Shown piece after piece: positions 1 through 11,084 of a stretch of DNA of 64,000 nucleotides. The stretch comes from Cordia subcordata (taxonomy: Eukaryota; Streptophyta; Magnoliopsida; Boraginales; Cordiaceae). The stretch covers positions 1,054,001 through 1,118,000 of the forward strand of contig JAPTOF010000015.1 in assembly GCA_028554755.1 (NCBI GenBank). The letters run 5' to 3'. The stretch's first letter is position 1. The number at the start of each line of letters is the position of its first letter. A program made the position numbers and the translations under genes. The notes beneath the pieces are model-generated. The model made no database searches and was not told the origin of the DNA. It saw only the letters and a list, made by a program, of their open reading frames with translations.

Positions 1-430
1 TGGATTAAAAGCTAAGTAAGACTCGATCTAGGCTAGCCATTATTTGTGCAACATTGATCATCATCATAATAGTGAAAATTAACAATTATGCCAAAGCACA
101 TACATCTAAGGCATGGCATTTGAGGATATATTGACCTATCCTACTATTAAGCACATATACATACTTAGATTACATCAATTTAAGCAATAGCACTTGACAT
201 GTTAGCAATATAAGCTATTTATGCTATTAAGTATGCTAACACATGCATAGACATGCATATAGGCCTACCCACTTTATGTAATCACCACACAAACACATAG
301 ACATACTAGCATAATGATTTAGGAATGGTTAATAGGAAAATAGACTTCAATATACATATCAACATCATTGAGACATTTCAATAAACACATAGACAATATA
401 TAAAATGGCCTTTGAAACCCTAAGCACAAA

Positions 431-472
<42 letters not shown>

Positions 473-1280
473 CCATCAAGTATCCATTACAAAAAAGTAG
501 TAATCAATCCATAAATACAAGAACAATCACCCTACATAGCTCTAATCATACATAATTAGATTTGGGACAAAAAAGAGATACCGTTCTATTTAAATCCATG
601 CTTTACAATCCAAGAGCTATGCCCAATCCTTGTGTTTGATCCTTTTATAAGCTTGATTCCTAGTGCTAAATGTTTTTAGAAGTGAGTGTATGAGGTAGAT
701 TTTGGTGGATTTAGGATTTTAGGAAATAGGTGTGTGAATTGGTTTGTGTTTTTAAAAAATGGTTAAACAGTGGCTTAAATAAAGTTGAATTCGCATAGGG
801 TCGGGGGACCAGGTCAGTCAACCAGCATAGCACCTAGGTCGATTGTCCTAAAGGCTTAACTACTATTTTGGCCAGTCAACCAGACCGGCCTAGGGCAAGA
901 GTCGATTGGCCAGGTCAGTGCCTTGGCCAATTTTGCTCTTCACGAGCTAATTTCTTCTTGGGTACTTCGATCTTCGTCCGATCGCTTCTAAATGCATTTC
1001 TCTTAATTCCTTCACATCTGGAACACCTTTGGATTTGCTTCACATCCCAAGCACCATCAATCAAGCTCCGATCATCTCCCCAAATCTCACCTAAAATAAG
1101 GGACAAACGTGCATTAATGTAGCATTTATGTCCTAAACTAAACTATGAACATGGAAACCTTAAAATGCACAAGTATGATCAAAATGCTATCCTAATACAT
1201 TAAATGAAACTTAAAACACCTCAAAATAAGAATACGAATAAGAATACAACACATTACCGCACTTAAAACTAACACATCCA
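1..1280 (-). repeat. E2 3' LTR (partial, runs off the window)
   Basis: The segment aligns base by base in many stretches with 4791-6465, in the same orientation, for example the hexanucleotide-rich part around 120-420 against 5440-5760. On the minus strand it starts at about 1280 with TGGATGTG, just after the polypurine tract. A TATA-like CTATTTAAG equivalent lies near 774-790 read on the minus strand, with GGTC/GACC palindrome remnants at 810-920 upstream of it. The U5 end is outside the window. Confidence 0.85.
433..469. repeat. (AT)n microsatellite inside the E2 3' LTR
   Basis: About 18 AT units in a row. The matching site in the E2 5' LTR (about 5759-5772) has only about 6 units, so the tract has expanded or contracted since insertion. 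The same site carries a longer compound AT/AC tract in LTR A (about 20342-20402). Confidence 0.95.
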
Positions 1281-1295
1281 TATCCCCAAACCTTC
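1281..1295 (-). promoter_or_regulatory. Polypurine tract of E2
   Basis: On the minus strand the sequence reads GAAGGTTTGGGGATA immediately before the LTR start. This is the usual site for plus-strand DNA priming in LTR elements. The related element E1 has AGGTTTGG-type purine runs at 28392-28405 and 29309-29327. Confidence 0.7.
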
Positions 1296-2650
1296 TTCTT
1301 ACTTGTCTGTAAGTAAGCCTAAACCTGAGTTTATCTCAAAGTTGGTAAAGAGGGTTGGCTAAAGGATTGATTTGCTATCTTGGTAAATCTAAGAAGTATA
1401 AAGGGGTCATTTCTTTCATAGAGAGATTGCCAAGCCTTTTCAGATCCACCCCTTACTCACAAGGGGTTTTGTACCTCCGGGAAGTTCTCAAGTAGCTATA
1501 CCACCACAAGCCTAGATTCTAACACACGTACTCGATATGTTGATATTTCATGGCCCTTCAACTAACATGGCCTTTCCAATATACACAAAGCCTCAAAGAT
1601 AAGAAGAGAAAGAATGTGTAAATACAATGGCTCACAAATGACAAAAGAGCCTTATTCACAACAAATCAAAAGAACGAAATGATGACTTGTGCTAAGTGAA
1701 CATTATGTCACTTAAGCACTTATTTAATGCACTTCACTTTTTCACGTTTTTGTTGCCTTTTGTATTTTTTGCATTTTTCATTTTTTTGGCTTTTTCAAGC
1801 CTTTTACCTTTTTCCATTTTTTAAGATTTTCCACCTTTTTGTAATATCAATACCTCTTTTTCAAACTCTTGCTCCAACCAAGCCATGAGGTAGCTACAAG
1901 ATGCATTCTTAGAGGCACTCACTTCTCACAACTTTCAAGGGCATCTCATCCAAGTCTTGACTCTCCCTCCACTCTATTCACTCCCCACAATACAACCATA
2001 TCTCTACCAATCAATTAAGTCAATCACAAAAGCCAACACTCCAATCAATCAAGAGACAAACGACTCTACATGTATAAAAACCAAAAAATTTTCACCATTT
2101 TAAACACATAATGCATATCTACCCTATACAAAGCATAAAACAATAAAATCAAATTCTCACACCCTCAAACCTAAACTTTTCTTATCCTCAAGCAAATAAA
2201 ACAATACTACTTAACAAGCAAATAGGCAACACAAAGCAAGTAAGAGTGATGGGGATGAGATAGATAAAGGGGACAAGTGAAGAAAGGATAGATACAACCT
2301 TGTGTTCATTTGAAGCTTTCCAATGCCAATGGATAATGATTCAAGTACTACTCCTTATTTCTCAACAAATTACAAAAACTCAAAGCACACGATTAGTAGC
2401 ATTGTCATGCGAGCTTGCATTGGCATCATCAAATGATAAACAATGTGTAAACAAAGGGGAAACGATAAAAGTGAAGATCAACACTTACGAAGGTCAAAAG
2501 AAAACAAACGAAAAGGAAATTGAAAATCAAGGAAAGTAAACAAGAAAATAAGTATAACAAGTAAAAGACAAGGAAAACAAGAGACGTATACACATGTCTA
2601 GGATGCCTCCTAATAGTGTTGGATTTAATGCCTCCAACTGGGCACTAATG
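1296..2650 (-). other. E2 3' untranslated region, including the conserved post-ORF motif (about 2590-2650)
   Basis: I see no supported gene here. Directly after the ORF stop (minus strand, from 2650 down) is a motif with CATTAAATCCAACACTA followed by GGAGGCATCCTAGACATG, which matches the equivalent place in E1 (27904-27962). Comparable GACGTTAAA...GGGAGGCAACCC motifs sit after the coding region in plant Athila/Tat-type gypsy elements. The rest is a T-rich stretch (1740-1860) and sequence alignable to E1 27963-29330. Confidence 0.6.
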
Positions 2651-4611
2651 TTAAAGCAAGCCATGCTTAAAATTATGAGGCACAAATTGCTAGATATTCA
2701 ACCAAGCATAAATAGTAGAATGAAAAGGGTCATGCATCATATAATGGGGTAATGAATGCACAATGCATCCCTTTTTAATATCCCACCCTGAATCCTCAAA
2801 TGAAAATGTGTGTATAAGTGTAGAAGGTGTCATCTATAAACGTGGAAGATTATGCCCTATTTGCTCTTTAACTAGCCAACCCATGGCCTTCTTTTTGTAG
2901 TCAAGGGCTTGGAACACATCCTTCCCACGGGTCAAAGATAGGTTTAATGCATGCAACATGGGATAAGTGCTATCTAACTCTAGATGAAAGTGTTCTATGC
3001 ATAAAGGCACAAATGTGAGCTCCAAAGAGAGAAACTCAATGGAATAGGAACAGGGAGTAGGAACGACACTCAAAGAAGAAAGGTCAATAGAATGGAACGT
3101 GGAAGTTCTAACTCTTTCTCTCTACAAGATAGAGCATGATCAAGCCTAGGTCACTCTAACTCCTCATAAGGGGTAGATTCAATCTTAATAGGTTCTTTCT
3201 CCAATAAAGAATCATCAAACGTCCAAAGAGACCAATAGATCATTCTTCCAAGCACACCAATTTATTTCTTAGGTGCCTTACTTGGAGTGGTTATTCTCCT
3301 TAACATAAGAATCCTTAACTCTAAGAGACTTATCTCTAAAAACTCCGAAATTGATGTCTTGTTCTCCCTAATGGATGACACTAAACCTTTATTAGCTAAG
3401 GTCTCTTCAAATTCATCCACACATTCATTGCTAGTAGGTGTCATCTCATCTTCATGCTTCTCGCAAAGGGTATACACATATGGAGGGGACAATGGGAACT
3501 CAAAGGATTCTGAGTCATGTATGCATGAATGCTTAAGGGACAAGGTGTGCCCTAAACTCCCTAAATGTAGACGCAAAATGCAAATGAGTATTATGATCAT
3601 GAGACTCAACCTCTATGTATGTAGAAAGTATGGGACAAGAAGAAAAGAAAGGCTCACGTGACTTAATGAAGATGTTGAAAGCTTAAGAGGATAGGCTATT
3701 ATTTCCTCTAGAACATAACCATAGGAGTCATCAAGAACCAAACCATCATTATGCACATCCTCATCCTTATTACATGATGTGATCTCTTTATCAACCTTTC
3801 TGTTTAAATTTCGCTCTAACGCATCATCATTTTCACTACTATTTCTCTCATCTCTAGGTCTCCTTCCTATCTTTTCAACCTGATTTAAAGGTATCTCAGA
3901 ACTTTCAACCATGGGTTGTTCACTCTCAACCATTCTCTTCAAGCACTTATCTTGATTATCAACTTGTTGCCTCATACAGTCTAGGCACTCTTGGTTAGAT
4001 TGGACAACGTACATGAGATAGTCACGCTTTTGGCTACATGAAAGAAATCTAAAAGAAGAAAGTTTTTCGGAGTTGAGATGGGAGAGAACTTGGTTGGGAA
4101 CATGAACAATACCATCATCATAAAACTCGGAGGAATGGTAGGTGGGAAATGACAGTATGAGAGATGGATTGTCAAAGCAATGAAGTGGAAAATATGAAGA
4201 GTGATTTTGACCTCAATATGAAAATGCACGATGTTGCTCTCTAGAATCACAGTGTCTAGATGTGAACACATGCATGGGCATATAATTGCTAGGGGCATTG
4301 GGCATTGCATGCGATTAGGAAAGACAATGATGGAAGGTAGGACAAACACTAGAAAAATGAGCATAACTTCCACAATGATTGCAATATCAAGAATGTGCAT
4401 CCCTATAGTCATGATTTCTAAATGAAGATATATGAGACAATGCACAACTATAGGGATCATATTTGGCACCAGCTTTAAATTGGGGATTGTCATGGGAATA
4501 ACAAACGATTCTATTCCAATGACTTCTACACAAGTGACAAGCATTGGGAACAGGTTCGGGTAGTGGAGAAGAGAATACAAGTGACTATCATGATGCATTA
4601 GGATCATTCAT
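2651..4611 (-). pseudogene. E2 long ORF: unrecognised CCHC-containing protein, broken
   Basis: Compared with E1, the remains of one ORF of about 650 codons can be followed from an ATG at 4611 (reading MNDPNAS) to a TAA at 2651-2653. A retroviral-type zinc knuckle C-x2-C-x4-H-x4-C (CNHCGSYAHFSSVC) lies at 4342-4383, preceded by an in-frame stop. Next come a coiled-coil-like stretch rich in Gln and Arg (about 3960-4010), an acidic region ending in VLDDSYGYVLEEI (about 3700-3740), and a C-terminal part with SLELTFVPLCIEHFHLELDS (about 2990-3050). Stops and indels make it non-functional. The knuckle suggests a Gag-like nucleic-acid-binding role (inference). I know no family for the rest. Confidence 0.65.
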
Positions 4612-4766
4612 GATTAATTGACACAAGTAAACCTCTTCACAATGCTCAACAATTTTGTTTTGAATTTTCTTTGTTATTCAAAACAGAGAAAGCAAGAAAA
4701 GAAAATATAAAATAACACCCAAAAAACTAAAACATACAAAGACAAAGAAATCAAACACCCGTTGCC

Positions 4767-4784
4767 TCCTCTGCAACGGCGCCA
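4767..4784 (-). promoter_or_regulatory. E2 primer binding site (tRNA-Asp type)
   Basis: The minus strand reads TGGCGCCGTTGCAGAGGA, six bases past the LTR end. Plant tRNA-Asp ends in CCCCGGCAACGGCGCCA, so the first 12 bases pair perfectly. Athila-type gypsy elements use this primer. Confidence 0.85.
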
Positions 4785-4790
4785 AGAATA

Positions 4791-6465
4791 TGATCACTAT
4801 TTTGTGCACTGTCCTAAATAGCCCGCAAGACAGAGATCGTTTGAAGTATAGTGTGTGTGAGTACTGGGTCGAACCCACGGGGAGGCTTAACATGAGTAGT
4901 GTCCTAAGCTATGTGTGTCCTAAAGAGCTACATATTGGGGTCCTAACTACTATGTTTTGGTTATTGAGATTAAAGAGGGCTTGGAAAAGATAAACCTAAA
5001 CTAGGAAAAAGGAAATAAAAGGGTGATGAGTGTGTGTGTGATGAGGGGATCGAGCGATCTAAGGGGAATTTAACTCGTGGAAATGGAGAACTAGGTTGAT
5101 TACGTCTTGCCTATGGATGATTACTACGTCTATCTAGGGATACTTCATATACTTGGTTGCTCTCATCTAGACCTTTAATTAAACTCCTAATAGAACCCTA
5201 ACAACTCGATGTGGGTCTGTCCTTAGGTACGTCTACGTAGAGCTACGGCATGGTCCTTATGACCTAGGCATTACAGTTAGTTAATTAAGGTACTAGGTGA
5301 CTCAAATTGATCTAACCCTAGTATCTAAATTGTTGGCTAGGTTTAAGGCCAATACCTAGTTCGTCTAAGGTTAACTAACCTACCTTAAAACCCGTTAGCA
5401 GGAAATTAACAATTACACTCAAAGCACACATATCTAGGGCTTGGCATTCAAGGATATATCAGGATATCATACTACTAAGCACATAGACATACTTAGATTA
5501 CACCAATTTAAGCAATAGCACCTGACATGTAAGCAATAGAAACTATTTATGTTATTAAGTATGAAAAAACACACACATAGACATGTATATAAGTGTACCC
5601 ACTTCATGTAATCACCACACAAACACATAGACATGTTAGCATAATGATTTAGAAATGGTTAGTAGCAAAATAGACTTCCATATGCAATATCATCGAGACA
5701 TTTCAACAAATACATAGACATGTATATAAAATGGCTTTTTGAAAACTTAAGCACAAAGCATATATATATATAAATCCATCAAGTACCCATTACAAAAGAG
5801 TATTAATTCATAAATATAATAATAATGACCCTACGTAGCTCTAATCATACACAATTAGATTTAGGACAAAAGAAAGACACCCTTCTATCCAAATCCATGC
5901 TTTATAATCCTAGAGCTATGCCTAATCCTTGTGTTTGATCCTCTTTGATGCTTGATTGCTAGTGCTAAATATGTTTAAAAGTGAGTTGTGAGGTAGGTTT
6001 TGGTGGATTTAGGGTTTTAGGAAATAGGTATGTGAATCGGTTGGTGTTCTTCTCTAAAAATGGCTGAAAAGTGGCTTAAATAGAGCTGAACTCGTGCAGG
6101 GCCGAAGGACCTCAACCGGCCTAGCACTTAGGTCAACCGGCCTAAAGGCTTAAGATACTATTTTGGCTGGTCAACCAGGCTAGTTGACCGGCCTAGGACA
6201 GGGGTCGATCGACTTGGCCAGTGCCTTGGCCAATTCTTGCTTCTCACAAGCTGATTTCTTCTTGAGTGCTTCGATCTTTCTTAGCCACTTCTAAATGCAC
6301 TTTTTTAATTCCTTTACATCCAGAACTTCTTTGGATCTTCTCACCTAAAACAAGCAACAAACGTGCATTAGTGTAGCATTTAAGTCCTAAGCTAAACTAT
6401 GAACATGTAAACCCTAATATGCACGACCTAAATGCTATCCTAATACACTAAATGAAACTCAAAAC
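4791..6465 (-). repeat. E2 5' LTR (outer end truncated)
   Basis: This is a direct relative of 1-1280 and of LTR A, LTR B and the E1 LTRs in reverse. The U5 end reads TGATCA at 4791. On the minus strand a CTATTTAAG TATA-like box lies near 6068-6085, with palindrome remnants of the GGTCAACCGG type at 6110-6215 upstream. A TTGGC...GCCAA hairpin motif lies near 5335-5356. The first about 60 bases expected at the high-coordinate end are missing, and gypsy pol sequence begins directly at 6466. Confidence 0.85.
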
Positions 6466-8646
6466 AAATGCATACTTAAATTCTCAGGAAAGGGTTTGAG
6501 CTCTAAAGATAGAGTAGGCTCAACCAAAGGGTGATCAACGTTATATCATCACAAACATCACTAGAAATAAGAATGAAAAGAGTGACCTCAAGTGATTGCT
6601 TAGGCCTAGAATCATCAACTATGGAAGTAGAAGCCACACATCTCCATGCAAAGGTCTTTGTGCCAAAGCTAGCTAAAATATCCTTATGCTCTGTCAACTC
6701 ATCACTATCAGTCATAGTCTCCTCAACATGGTTTTCAACACATGAGTCTGTCACATCAATCATGAAACAATCATCTTCGTCTTCTCTATCTACACTCACT
6801 CTATTCACAGGCTTTACTACCTTTATGGTGGACTTTAGATTCCCAAACTTAATTTCTAACAACCTCGACTTGCAATGGATATCTGTATCAGCTATGGCAA
6901 GAAAGGGGTGACTTAAAAGAACGGGTGTAGCGTGCCTAATTTTTTGACCGGAATCCATGTTTAAAAAAAAAAGTCAACTAGGTATACAAACTTACCAATT
7001 TGAACCATAACATCATCAACTATCCCTCGAGGTTTATGCTCAAATCGATTAGTGAGTTGGAAGGTAACAGGAGTTCGCGATAAATGGCCTATGCCTAGTT
7101 GTTGATAAATAGAAAAAGGCATAAGGTTCACACTGGACCCTAAATCTAATAGTGCATGGTCAACTCAAATGCAACAAATAATGGTGAAGGCTCCAAGATC
7201 ATTGAGTTTGGTCGGAAGGCCCGATGTGCAAATCCTACTCACCTTCTACGTGAGTTTCACATTCTTCAGCATGCTAGACACGCTACACTTTCTAGTACAA
7301 AGGTCCATGAAAAACTTAGAGTAGGATGAGATGGGAATGACTACATCAATCAATGAAAGATTTACCTTTATGATCTTTTAGTACTCTAAAATCTTGAAAA
7401 CCCTAGTATCCTTACTAGGTGCTGGCTTCTCTAAAATGGATAGGAATGGAACTCTAAGAGCAACATCTCTAGACTTTGGAGGCTCAACAAGCTGCTTTCC
7501 CTCTCTACATGGACGGGTACTACTATCACCTTTCTCTTAACAGGACTCTCCTTAGGCTCAACGAAATGGTTTCTAGGCTTTGAAGGACCTATGGGTATAG
7601 GCTCTACAGATCACTCAACTCCTACTTTATTGTCCACTATCCTACTACTTTTAAAGGTGGTGATGACCTTAGCTTGGGCCTAAGGGGGATGGGTGTGGTC
7701 AGAGGAGAAACAGGACTAATCCCTAGGATTTACTTTCGATTGTAAAGGCAATTTTCTTGGATCCCTAGTACTTAAATGACCGGCAAGCTGTCTTAGCTGA
7801 GCATCCACCCTAGCCTGATAGTTTTTAAGCTACTACTATCTTTGGGCCAATAGCCTATTTTCTTAGTCTAGTTGTCTATTCTCCTCTAACATTTATTGCT
7901 GTGACCTACACATCTGAAGGATAAAATCAAACTTGTCATCATTAGAGGATTGTGGGATAGGTGTAAACTGTGTGGGAAGTGCTGAGACAGGTGGTACAAG
8001 AAATGCCTAATGTTGTGATGCACTAGGAAGTCTGGCCTGATTTACATTACAAAACCCTGGAGGATTAGTAGGATAAGGTCTCTACTAGAATGAGGCATGG
8101 GGTTGGGATGACTGAAACTAGCCTTGATCCTAAGAGAACTTTGTATTGTCTCCCCAACCCGGATTGTATGTGCTCGAGTATGGGTCGTTCTCACGTGAGT
8201 AGCCCTGGGTGGTACAGACTTGTTCCTGATAAACTCTGGAAAATATTGGGCTAAAGGGAAAACTATGGTCTAATTGGTGGACTCGGAACACAATGCATAA
8301 ACCTCAACGACTTATGGTGTTGATGAAGAACATGAAGGATTAGCCCTATGGCCCTGTGATGAAAGACTCAAAGATATGAATTGATCAAGCTTATTAGTTA
8401 ATTCTCTAACCTTAGCAGGAAGGCCAAATGATGATAAACCTACTTCATGGACACTTTTCCTAGCGGCCCCCTTACTAGACCTGTTTGTGGCAGTGTTTTG
8501 GAATGAGTCTTCAACAATTGTCTCTAACCTTTATCTTGCATCACTAGGTCTCAAGTTATAAAACCTACCCCCGGACATAGCATTCACTAACATCCTTTGT
8601 TGCTCAATCAATCCTCTAAAAATGTATTGGAGGAAATCGTATGTGA
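6466..8646 (-). pseudogene. E3 gag (C-terminal part), protease and linker to reverse transcriptase
   Basis: Minus-strand reading shows, in order, gag residues RGLIEQQRMLVNAMSGGRF (about 8530-8620), the late-gag signature NDPYSSTYNPGWG (about 8150-8190) typical of Athila/Tat gag, and a proline-rich stretch. Then comes an aspartic protease with the LLDLGSSVNLMP active-site motif (about 7128-7165), continuing as PRGIVDDVMVQIGKFVYLVDF (about 6975-7045) and VLLSHPFLAIADTDI (6874-6920). The linker ends ELKPFPENLSMHL at 6466, where reverse transcriptase should follow. The protein would have been a processed Gag-Pol. Numerous stops and frame changes show it is dead; only the 6503-6958 part is open over a longer distance. 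Confidence 0.85.
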
Positions 8647-8674
8647 TGATGTGTTAGTTTTGTGTGTGCTTATG
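8647..8674 (+). repeat. LTR A, first 28 bases (left of the E4 insertion)
   Basis: TGATGTGTTAGTTTTG matches the start of the E1 LTR (23788). The rest of this LTR continues at 19479. The flanking E3 gag bases TGTGA (8642-8646) pair with TGTGT at 21527-21531 as a 4/5 target duplication. Confidence 0.8.
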
Positions 8675-10493
8675 TGTTGCCCAGAGAATGAATCCAAGAA
8701 GGGGTGAGTTGGATTCTTGGCACAAAAAAGCACTTAAAACTCTTAACAAGTATTTCAAGCAAAAGCACATACAAAATTCAAAGTAAATACTTGAAATATA
8801 AAGAGTATAGGGTTAAAAAGATCAAACGTAGCAATTTAGAGTGGTTCGAACTCCCAAGGGCCTAGTCCACAATCTAAGGTCTTTCCTTAAGGTTTCAAAA
8901 ACTCCACTAGTGAATCAACTTCTTGCTTAGTTCATTGTAGAAACGTAGAACAACAGTTACAACCCTTGTTTCACCACAAGGACCATAAGTATTAACCCAA
9001 TACTTAAGGATTTCAACCTTTCACTCTTGAGAAAAGCTCTTCACAACTACGATATCCAAGAGTAAAGAAACTCACACCCAATGTAATAGTAGAGAGTTTG
9101 GAATACAAGAACTTTTTGTGAGCAAGTAGACAAAGGTATTTAAACCTTCCCATGTTGCTCTAAGTAGATAAGAAATTTGTGAGCTCAAGAATGTGATCAA
9201 TGAATGCCAATAATATGCAATCAATGAAGATAGTAATAGATGAAGTAAGATTGCAAAAAAGAGAGTGTATTGAATGCTAGAGAGCTTATAGATATGTTTT
9301 GATCAAGTTGTGTCTGAGTTGGAAAGAGAAAGATATATTTATAAGCCTAAAAAGTAAGTCCCCCAACGGCTATATTTTAAAAACAACTTAGAGGGACTAC
9401 CGGAACACTCTACCAGTGGACCCCTTGGGTGTGCCTGTAGTTCCAATAGGCTAAAGAGCCTTACCAGAACACCTTACTGGTTGACCGCCTATGTGTTCCG
9501 GTAGAGCTAATGTGCTCTCTATTTCTACCAAAGCACACTACTGGTCAACCGTTTGTGTAGGCCGGTAGTTGCAGAAAAAACTGAAAAAGCAATTTAACTT
9601 GTTACCAAAAAGTAGCTATACATCTAATCAACAATAAAAACGTTTCTCTACAGATTTTGGAAGCTCAAGACAACAACTATTCTTCTAAGATTTTATCAAT
9701 AATAAATTCTAAACCAACCAGCCATGCAAAATATTTAATGTAATTCCAAACTAGCACTCAACTCAATTTTTTCAAATTTTTGCATAAGAATGAAGCTTTT
9801 GTGCAATGCTATTATCCAATAGGTAGTTGGCTTACATAGAAACACATGTATATGTATAATTTAAGTTTTATACTCAAAGTAATGCACTTTTACTGCAAAG
9901 CCATGAATGTATATACATATATTCAAACATGTAAGCATATATAATATCCAAAATATCAAGTCATGTATGCTACAGTACATGCAACTTCCAAAATGCAAAG
10001 ATATGGACTTCAAAGCTATATTTACTGCATGAAAAGAATTTGAATGCAAGTATAAGCATGCATATACTTATAATGATAAGAATAAGAAGATATATATATA
10101 TATATATATATACATATACATGTGTATATATATATATATGTATGTATGTATGTACTAAGGAGAAAAGATGTTGAAAAACAAAATGCATGAAGAATGCATG
10201 TAATGTACTAAGTTATTGAGCTCATATCATTTTGCTTATGTACCAAGATCAACTTAACATAAGACTAATAAAGAGCAAGAGAGCTATAACTACAATATAG
10301 CCACAAGGTACACAAACTTCATGATCAATTCTCGATAACCATGCTCCATCTCTTTTCTTTGCTCAAGAATGCTACTATACAAGGTATTCAATATACTAAA
10401 AGTAGTAGCAATTAGATAACAAAGAAAAATTATGGTATCATGAAAATATAATTGACATCAGTAAATTAATATATTAAGCTAGTATATTCAGCA
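8675..10493 (-). repeat. E4 3' LTR
   Basis: 1819 bases, starting TGCTGAATATAC (high end) and ending GGCAACA (8675). It matches 17673-19473 nearly throughout. A TATA-like TATAAATATAT on the minus strand lies near 9334-9344. Three to four GGTCNACCGG/CCGGTAG-type inverted motifs lie at 9395-9570, directly upstream of it. An AT/GT microsatellite lies at 10089-10153. Confidence 0.95.
10089..10153. repeat. Compound (AT)n/(GTAT)n microsatellite in the E4 3' LTR
   Basis: Runs of AT with interspersed ACATATACATGTG and a GTAT tail. The matching tract in the 5' LTR (19050-19141) differs in length and pattern. Confidence 0.95.
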
Positions 10494-10508
10494 TTCTCCC
10501 CCTTTTTG
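10494..10508 (-). promoter_or_regulatory. E4 polypurine tract
   Basis: The minus strand reads AAAAAGGGGGAGAA directly before the TG of the 3' LTR. A second purine tract with the Sirevirus-like context GATGATGCCAAAGGGGG lies upstream at 10757-10781. Multiple upstream purine tracts are a known Sirevirus trait. Confidence 0.85.
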
Positions 10509-10756
10509 ATGTGACAAAATTGTCAAATGTGGAATCTTACGAGGAAGCTCGCCTAAACTTCAAGACTCCCTATTAATCAAAGCATAGAGATAGTACGAGT
10601 TTATAAGAATCACAGAACATTAGGGTAAGCATACATAACTATACAATAATAATAATAAAAAAACTTAAGAACAATATACTTAAGAACATCCTTAAGAACA
10701 ATATTAAGAACAATACCCTTAAGAATATCATTAAGAACAATATTAAGAGCAATACC

Positions 10757-10781
10757 CTTTTTCCCCCTTTGGCATCATCAA
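10757..10781 (-). promoter_or_regulatory. E4 upstream (second) polypurine tract
   Basis: The minus strand reads TGATGATGCCAAAGGGGGAA. This context is strongly conserved in Sirevirus elements just after the coding region. It lies about 260 bases before the LTR-adjacent tract. Confidence 0.75.
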
Positions 10782-11084
10782 AAGAGATTATAAGAAATCT
10801 TTGAGCCATATGGAAGGAGTAGAAAAGAAATGATCCATCAATACTAGGAGGTATCATCACTTGGCCTCACACAAGCATGCAAGCATAGAAGTCCTAAGCA
10901 AGTATATATAAGTATAAGAACAAATAGAACAAGTATAAGCAAATATGAAAAAAATAACCATAAACACTAACTAATAACATGCAATGAAAAGAAATTATCC
11001 ATCAAAAGTAAGTGAAATGAAGTGAAATTGTATGAAAAATATCCTAGGAAGTGGGATTTTGAGAACTAAGAAAGAAAGGATAGG

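Larger units (their letters stand above)
1..6465 (-). mobile_element. E2: non-autonomous gypsy-type LTR element, minus strand, cut by the left edge
   Basis: Read on the minus strand this stretch has the order 5' LTR (4791-6465), tRNA-Asp primer site (4767-4784), one long broken ORF (2651-4611), a 3' untranslated region, a polypurine tract (1281-1295) and a 3' LTR running off the window. It is an inverted relative of E1 (23788-31203): both have the same order, the same ORF and the same post-ORF motif. No protease, reverse transcriptase, RNase H or integrase is present. The outer end of the 5' LTR lacks about 60 bases compared with LTR A and abuts gypsy pol sequence (E3), so no target duplication can be read there. 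Confidence 0.85.

Noticed and set aside
868..1122. Open frames on both strands in the E2 LTR
   Set aside because: They lie within an LTR, are absent as open frames from its partner, and have no domain.
3287..3661. Plus-strand 124-codon open frame
   Set aside because: It is the complement of the E2 long ORF, which is supported by comparison with E1.
10639..10860. Minus-strand 73-codon open frame next to the E4 purine tracts
   Set aside because: It reads through the purine tract and AT-rich repeats (Leu/Ile-rich low complexity). The DDAKGGK part is the translation of the tract motif.
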